DNA of 64,000 bases from Pogostemon cablin (Eukaryota; Streptophyta; Magnoliopsida; Lamiales; Lamiaceae). The DNA is taken from positions 762,022 through 826,021 of the forward strand of contig CM043002.1 in the NCBI GenBank assembly GCA_023678885.1. Direction: 5' to 3'. Under the pieces are notes generated by a model, which searched no databases, was not told the origin of the DNA, and saw nothing but the letters and a program-made list of their open reading frames with translations. The translations under genes and the position numbers were made by a program. This document shows, in pieces, positions 59,235-64,000 of this stretch (position 1 is the stretch's first letter; each line of letters starts with the position of its first letter).

Positions 59235-59772
59235 TATATAAATACACCATGTAATCACACACCGCCTATCAAACTATTTCAAAAAGCAAGAAAGCAACAC
59301 TTGAACTTCGTTCAGACCCCTTCTCCCAAAACCCTGCTATCTCATTCAATTCAATAACAATATACCCTTTGTTGAATCAACCACTATTTCAACATTTCAT
59401 AAATTATCTGCCAAGATTGCTCCTTTCTCACCAATCTTCTCTAAGGTAAATCTTTTCTCTCTTCTTTGTTTCTCCTGGTTTCCTTTTATGTGCTAATCTG
59501 CTCAATTTGATGAACAATGTGAAATCTGGGTCATGTTTCCTGTTTTCTGCTCGATTCTTCTTTTTCTATATTACCCTCTTTAGTTTGCTGGGATTCCCTC
59601 TAAATATGTATACCATTGATTACTGTAACTCCACCAAATGCTATCGCTATCATAATTAAGACAAATTCATGGTGTTATGTTATCTGCTACACCTACTAAC
59701 CACCATCTATTGTCATTTCTCATTACAGAATTCCAGTGGTTATAAGTTGTTCAGAATCCGATTCGAAATTGC
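59235..59772 (+). promoter_or_regulatory. IQM core promoter and spliced 5' UTR
   Basis: TATATAAATA at 59235-59244 predicts a start near 59270. The leader runs to 59445 (CTAAG|GTAAAT) and resumes at 59729 after cattacag, 44 nt before the ATG. Confidence 0.75.
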
Positions 59773-61757
59773 ATGGGGGTACATGGTCCTTACCCTATTG
59801 CTGTTAACTGTGATTTAGAGAATGGCCTTAAATTTAAACCAACCAACCTTAGGGATGATAAGAGCAATGCTCCTATTCGATCCGTTTCTTTTGAGGACAC
59901 TAAAGATTCAGACAGTGATGAAATGTTAAGTCCATTGTATACTTTGGACTGTTTGATGGATCCGAGCAGCCCCAAACATGAGGCAGCTATAAAGTTGCAA
60001 AAGGTTTACAAGAGTTTTCGAACCAGAAGAAAGTTAGCAGATTGTGCAGTTCTGATTGAGCAGAGCTGGTGGAAGCTCTTGGATTTTGCAGAGCTCAAGC
60101 ATAGTTCCATTTCCTTCTTTGATCTCGGTAAACACGAAACTGCAATGTCGCGGTGGTCGAGGGCAAGAACAAGGGCTGCCAAGGTAGGAAAGGGATTATC
60201 GATTAATGGTAAAGCTCAGAAACTTGCCTTGCAACATTGGCTTGAAGCTGTAAGTAGATCTCATATGTTACATTTGTCTTGTATTAATTAATTGGTAGTT
60301 GTAAATTGATACTGATTTGATCGTGTTGTTTTTGAGCAGATTGATCCACGACACCGCTATGGACACAATCTACATTTCTACTATGTCAAATGGTTGAATT
60401 CACAAAGCAAAGAGCCCTTCTTCTACTGGTAACCATTTAGAAACTCTTGTTTTTTTTTGGACCAAGAACTTGTTTTTGTTTCGTAAAAGCTAACTATATG
60501 ATTGCACTCATGTAGGTTAGACATCGGAGAAGGAAAGGACGTTAACATTATTGAGAAGTGCCCTCGTTCGAAGCTTCAGCAACAGTGCATCAAGTATCTT
60601 GGCCCAGTATGCACCATATCCCTCATCATTTAGCACTTCTTTTTTTCAAGTTAAAGGAATTTGCTTACTGAGTTTTTCGTTTAATGTTGCAGATGGAAAG
60701 GCAAGCGTACGAAGTTGTGGTTGAAGGCGGGAAGCTCGTCTACAAACAAACAGGGGAATCCCTTGACACTACTAAAGAGCCTAAGGGCTCTAAGTGGATC
60801 TTCGTCCTCAGCACGTCTAAGACATTATACGTTGGAAAGAAAAAGAAGGGCACGTTTCAGCACTCGAGTTTCTTGGCTGGAGGAGCTACACTGGCTGCCG
60901 GGAGGATGGTAGCTGAAAATGGAGTCCTAAAGGCAGTCTGGCCTCACAGTGGTCATTATAAGCCGACCCCAGAAAATTTTCAAGATTTCGTTTCGTTTCT
61001 CATGGAGAACAATGTGGATCTCACTGATGTTAAGGTATAGAGAAGCTTATGCAGTGTTTTTTAAAACATTTCATTTGATATAAAATCTTGTGGTCTGATA
61101 AAGTCTATCTCATTGTTACAGCTTGATTCCACTGATGAAGATGAATGTCTATACTTGAGAAGCAATGCCTCCGAAGATGAGTTGGGGGAGAAGGTTTGTC
61201 GGGTGAGAGGAGAAAAGGGGATCGAATCAAATTCAGATAAGATCAAGGCTACAAATGAAGAGACCTCCCCTGCAATGCAGGCACACGAGTCCAGGGGGTC
61301 GTGTGGATTTGGCAGAAAACTAACTGCTCTTGAGATACCATCCAAAGATAACTTGTTAGTGAAGTTGATGAGTGAAAACCAAAGATCAACATCAACCGTC
61401 GATAGTTCCCCTCCAGAGTCGCCAACAGAAGACACGAAAGAGGAGACCATCCCGGAAGAATGCATTTCCCAAAGAATCAATTCACACAAAGAATTGAAGT
61501 CATTCCAACTTGGGAACCACTTATCTTCTAAATGGAGCACCGGGGCTGGACCCCGGATTGGCTGCGTGAGGGACTACCCCTCGCGCCTCCAAAACCATGC
61601 TTTGGAGCAAGTCTGTCTGTCTCCAAGAAGCCAGAAACGCGTTAGGTTAAACTCCCCGTGTTGGGCGGAATCAGCACGGTCGAGGAGCAATATTTCTTGT
61701 AGGAGTAGCCACAATTGTGCAGTGCAGCTCTCACCTGCTAATGTACTAATTCTTTAA
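59773..61757 (+). CDS. IQ domain-containing protein IQM (calmodulin-binding)
   Basis: A plant-specific IQM family protein; members bind calmodulin through one IQ motif and take part in stress, stomatal and hormone responses. Five coding exons: 59773-60249, 60340-60428, 60516-60606, 60693-61034, 61122-61757, all with GT...AG borders. They total 1635 nt, 544 aa. The IQ motif is L-Q-K-V-Y-K-S-F-R-T-R-R at about residues 75-86. The conserved block after it (W-W-K-L-L-D-F-A-E-L-K, then W-L-E-A-I-D-P-R-H-R-Y-G-H-N-L) is diagnostic, as is F-Q-H-S-S-F-L-A-G-G-A-T in exon 4. The last exon codes a long polar Ser/Glu-rich tail. Which of IQM1-6 it matches best cannot be settled by eye; IQM1/IQM4-like is my guess. 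Confidence 0.95.
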
Positions 61758-62010
61758 ACCATTCTTGTCTTGTTTTGTTAATAGGAAGAGTAGTTACATA
61801 GGAATTCTTTGATATTCATATAGTAATTCTTATGATTTTTTGTTTTTGAGATTTATCATGTAAATCAATTTTGAGTTGTAAATTATATGGGTCATAATTA
61901 ATACCCTTAATTCCATCCAATGAGAAAGATCATTCTTCTGTTTTCTCATTACATACTTGTTGCAATCCATGGTTGCTTGGTTCGAGTTGTGCCATCATTA
62001 TATCGAAAGG
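61758..62010 (+). other. IQM 3' UTR
   Basis: T-rich sequence after the stop with several poly(A)-like signals (gttaata, cataatta). The end of the transcript is not defined by sequence. Confidence 0.45.
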
Positions 62011-62016
62011 CAATTA

Positions 62017-62063
62017 CACTTTGTCATCCGATACACAAGTCTTAATAATCGGATGACAAAGTG
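62017..62063. repeat. Perfect 16 bp inverted repeat with 15 nt loop
   Basis: cactttgtcatccgat (62017-62032) and atcggatgacaaagtg (62048-62063) are exact reverse complements. It lies shortly downstream of the IQM gene. Confidence 0.9.
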
Positions 62064-64000
62064 AAAATACCCGTCTCATCAATGACCCAATCCGTAAATT
62101 TCACATCGGTTTCTAGGATAATGAATATCACCTTTTCAACCTTTTGAACCAATATCCAAGAATATGGGTCAACTCCTTGATTAGAATCCCTCCCTACAAT
62201 GTTGGTTGTTGAACTGGTCTTACAGTTGGTCCATACTTCATAAATTTGGACAAGACTGTATATATGGTTTATTATTACATTCACAACGACCAAATTTACA
62301 GCATGTTGACTTCCTTGTAATATTTATATCGTTTGTTCCAAAGTCAAAGTCACAAATTAAATGTTAATTCTTGGGGTAGGCTGCAAGTTTCAGAAACCAT
62401 TACTGTAATTTCTGGATCATTTCCTTGTTTTAATCAAGAATATGCCATATTAATTTGACAAGAAAACTTTGACAAACAAATCATATAATCAAAATTCATA
62501 AATTAATTGGAAAGGAAATGATAGTTGGACTACGTATTAATATGAATCGGTTTGATATTACATTCTGAACACAAGTGTTTACAAGTTTACATTTTCTAAT
62601 TATTATAATTTTAACTTTAATTTATTTTAAATTAAACATTCAACCCGTATTTACGAAATTGTAATAAATTATTTTATCATTGTGATTTAGGACTTTTCTT
62701 TACTTTCTATTACATTCTCCTTTAGCTATTTTATTATTAATTCATTCAAAATTAAGTATGTATATGAAACTACATGATCCGTGCACTGTTGCAAATATTA
62801 TTTGTGATTAAATATTCAATCCGGTAGAATAGTTATTATTGATAAACATTTATCCAATTATTAATTATTACACAATTTCAGAGTTCAAAATCGAGCTGTG
62901 ATGCTATGGAAATCCAAACACACACACTCAAGATGCAAAAAGTACAGACATGAACATGGTCATATAGTAATTAGCAGATGCAAATTAAGGCATGAAAATG
63001 AACACTTTTTTTTAAAATCTTTTTTAAAAATAAATTACTACTATATTATAATAGTGAAATACCAGGTTGTAGTGTCATGCAGATCCAAAACCAAGGACAG
63101 TTACAAGTACAGAGGTAGACAAAGTTGAGTAGCAGAATATATTCCATATATATTAATTAAGATCTGCAATAATTAGCTTATAAATCGTGGTTCAGTTCAT
63201 GAATTTCCAATGATGGAGATTATAATAAAGTCTTAATTCCAAACAATATCTGCATATTCATAATAAATTTAACAGGCTTATCCCAGGTTAAGTAATTATA
63301 TTAAAAAAAAAAAAAACATGCATGTTTGCCCCATGTTTTTATGTATAATTGCTCAATAATTAATTATCATCTTCAGTAAAATTTCCAGTTAACCACTACT
63401 TTGGACTTATAATCTTCTCTCTCTAAATAATTAAGATTGATTAGCTGGGAGTTGTGTGAATCATGCTTTCTTGAAAATGTAGTGTACTCAATGCATGCAT
63501 TTCTGGTGGAAATGGGCACATTGCATCATATCTATGAAGAGGCATTAAATCTAGATGTGGAATATAAGTAAATTTTGGTTAGGACAAAAGATTTATGGAG
63601 GAGTACATGTTAACAGCATATTAAGATTCTTCTGGCCTTGAGGAAAATTAGCCATTTATACATTGTTTTCATGTAATCACATAGGACAAAAATGGATTTT
63701 TTGAAAAACAATGATAATAAGATGGAAAGTTGCAAAGCATATGTAAATAACGGTTGAAATTTTGCCAACTCTTGGACTATATCAACCTAATCATGTACAG
63801 AGATGATATTTGATTGCCTAAATAGATTTGGGTTGATAAAAAATGAAGTCTAATAATGCGTTACTATTGTCACCAAAATATTACTCCTATTAAAAATATC
63901 AACTACTCAAAAACTTAATATAAAAAGATTTTGATAATAATTCTAATATAAATCCATCCAAAAATAACATGCCAAAGTTCTATTAGGTCACTAACTAATA
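62064..64000. other. Gene-free stretch
   Basis: No protein gene, RNA gene or bounded mobile element recognised. The minus-strand 83-codon frame at 62042-62293 matches no family I know. The rest is AT-rich, with a poly(A) run near 63303. Confidence 0.5.

Noticed and set aside
59058..59258. ORFs rich in Ser-Leu or Arg-Glu upstream of IQM
   Set aside because: They are translations of the (CT)n microsatellite.
62042..62293. 83-codon minus-strand ORF next to the hairpin
   Set aside because: No similarity recognised; the frame begins inside the inverted repeat and has no gene-like context.

Overview
This window is nuclear DNA of a flowering plant. Genes have introns with GT...AG borders. Intergenic DNA is AT-rich and filled with plant-type LTR retrotransposons, a plant L1-type LINE, Stowaway and hAT miniature elements, a CACTA end and an endogenous caulimovirid. 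Gene content suits a eudicot; I cannot name the species. No tRNA, rRNA, CRISPR or prokaryotic operon structure was seen.

Four genes can be rebuilt exon by exon with every frame closing: GOT1-type Golgi transport protein (+, 25060-26588, 140 aa), an SC35-like SR splicing factor of the SCL30A/SCL33 type (-, 27124-29348, 264 aa), organellar ribosomal protein bS16 (-, 33872-35832, 130 aa) and an IQM-type calmodulin-binding protein (+, 59773-61757, 544 aa). A fifth, a BAHD acyltransferase (-, 5611-11091), has an intact 440-codon frame once a 3.46 kb copia element (7470-10927) is mentally removed. That element has a perfect 5 bp target duplication and LTRs differing at one of 259 positions, so the knockout is recent. 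The copia itself lacks reverse transcriptase but keeps one open frame running from integrase straight into the RNase H end.

Layout: 1-3274, decayed copia 3' half and 3' LTR, apparently inserted in the gag of a minus-strand gypsy element (3275-5528). 5.6-11.1 kb, the interrupted BAHD gene. 11.1-13.9 kb, a GC-rich transcript-like block and AT-rich repeats. 13.9-17.5 kb, a broken endogenous pararetrovirus on the minus strand, including a promoter-like region with an as-1-type double TGACG element and a TATA box. 17.65-18.07 kb, a CACTA end. 18.27-24.36 kb, three near-identical 1.2 kb tandem units followed by decayed copies carrying nested Stowaway MITEs. 24.5-30.4 kb, the convergent GOT1 and SCL genes. 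30.7-33.5 kb, MITEs and hAT-like elements. 33.8-39.2 kb, the bS16 gene, possibly with a distant 5' exon and promoter at about 39 kb. 40.46-45.36 kb, a 5'-truncated LINE with a 17 bp target duplication. 45.4-52.7 kb, gene-free AT-rich DNA with microsatellites, MITEs, a G-rich tract and a solo LTR. 52.77-58.23 kb, a complete but dead copia whose single frame is cut by four stops, each explicable by one C-to-T or G-to-A transition. 59.0-61.8 kb, the IQM gene. 61.8-64 kb, no gene seen.

The genes are ordinary cell-maintenance genes (vesicle traffic, splicing, organelle translation, calmodulin signalling) plus one specialised-metabolism enzyme, and show no shared pathway. The most interesting biology is in the mobile DNA: a recent gene knockout by an RT-less retrotransposon, and a fossil virus whose promoter layout is still recognisable.
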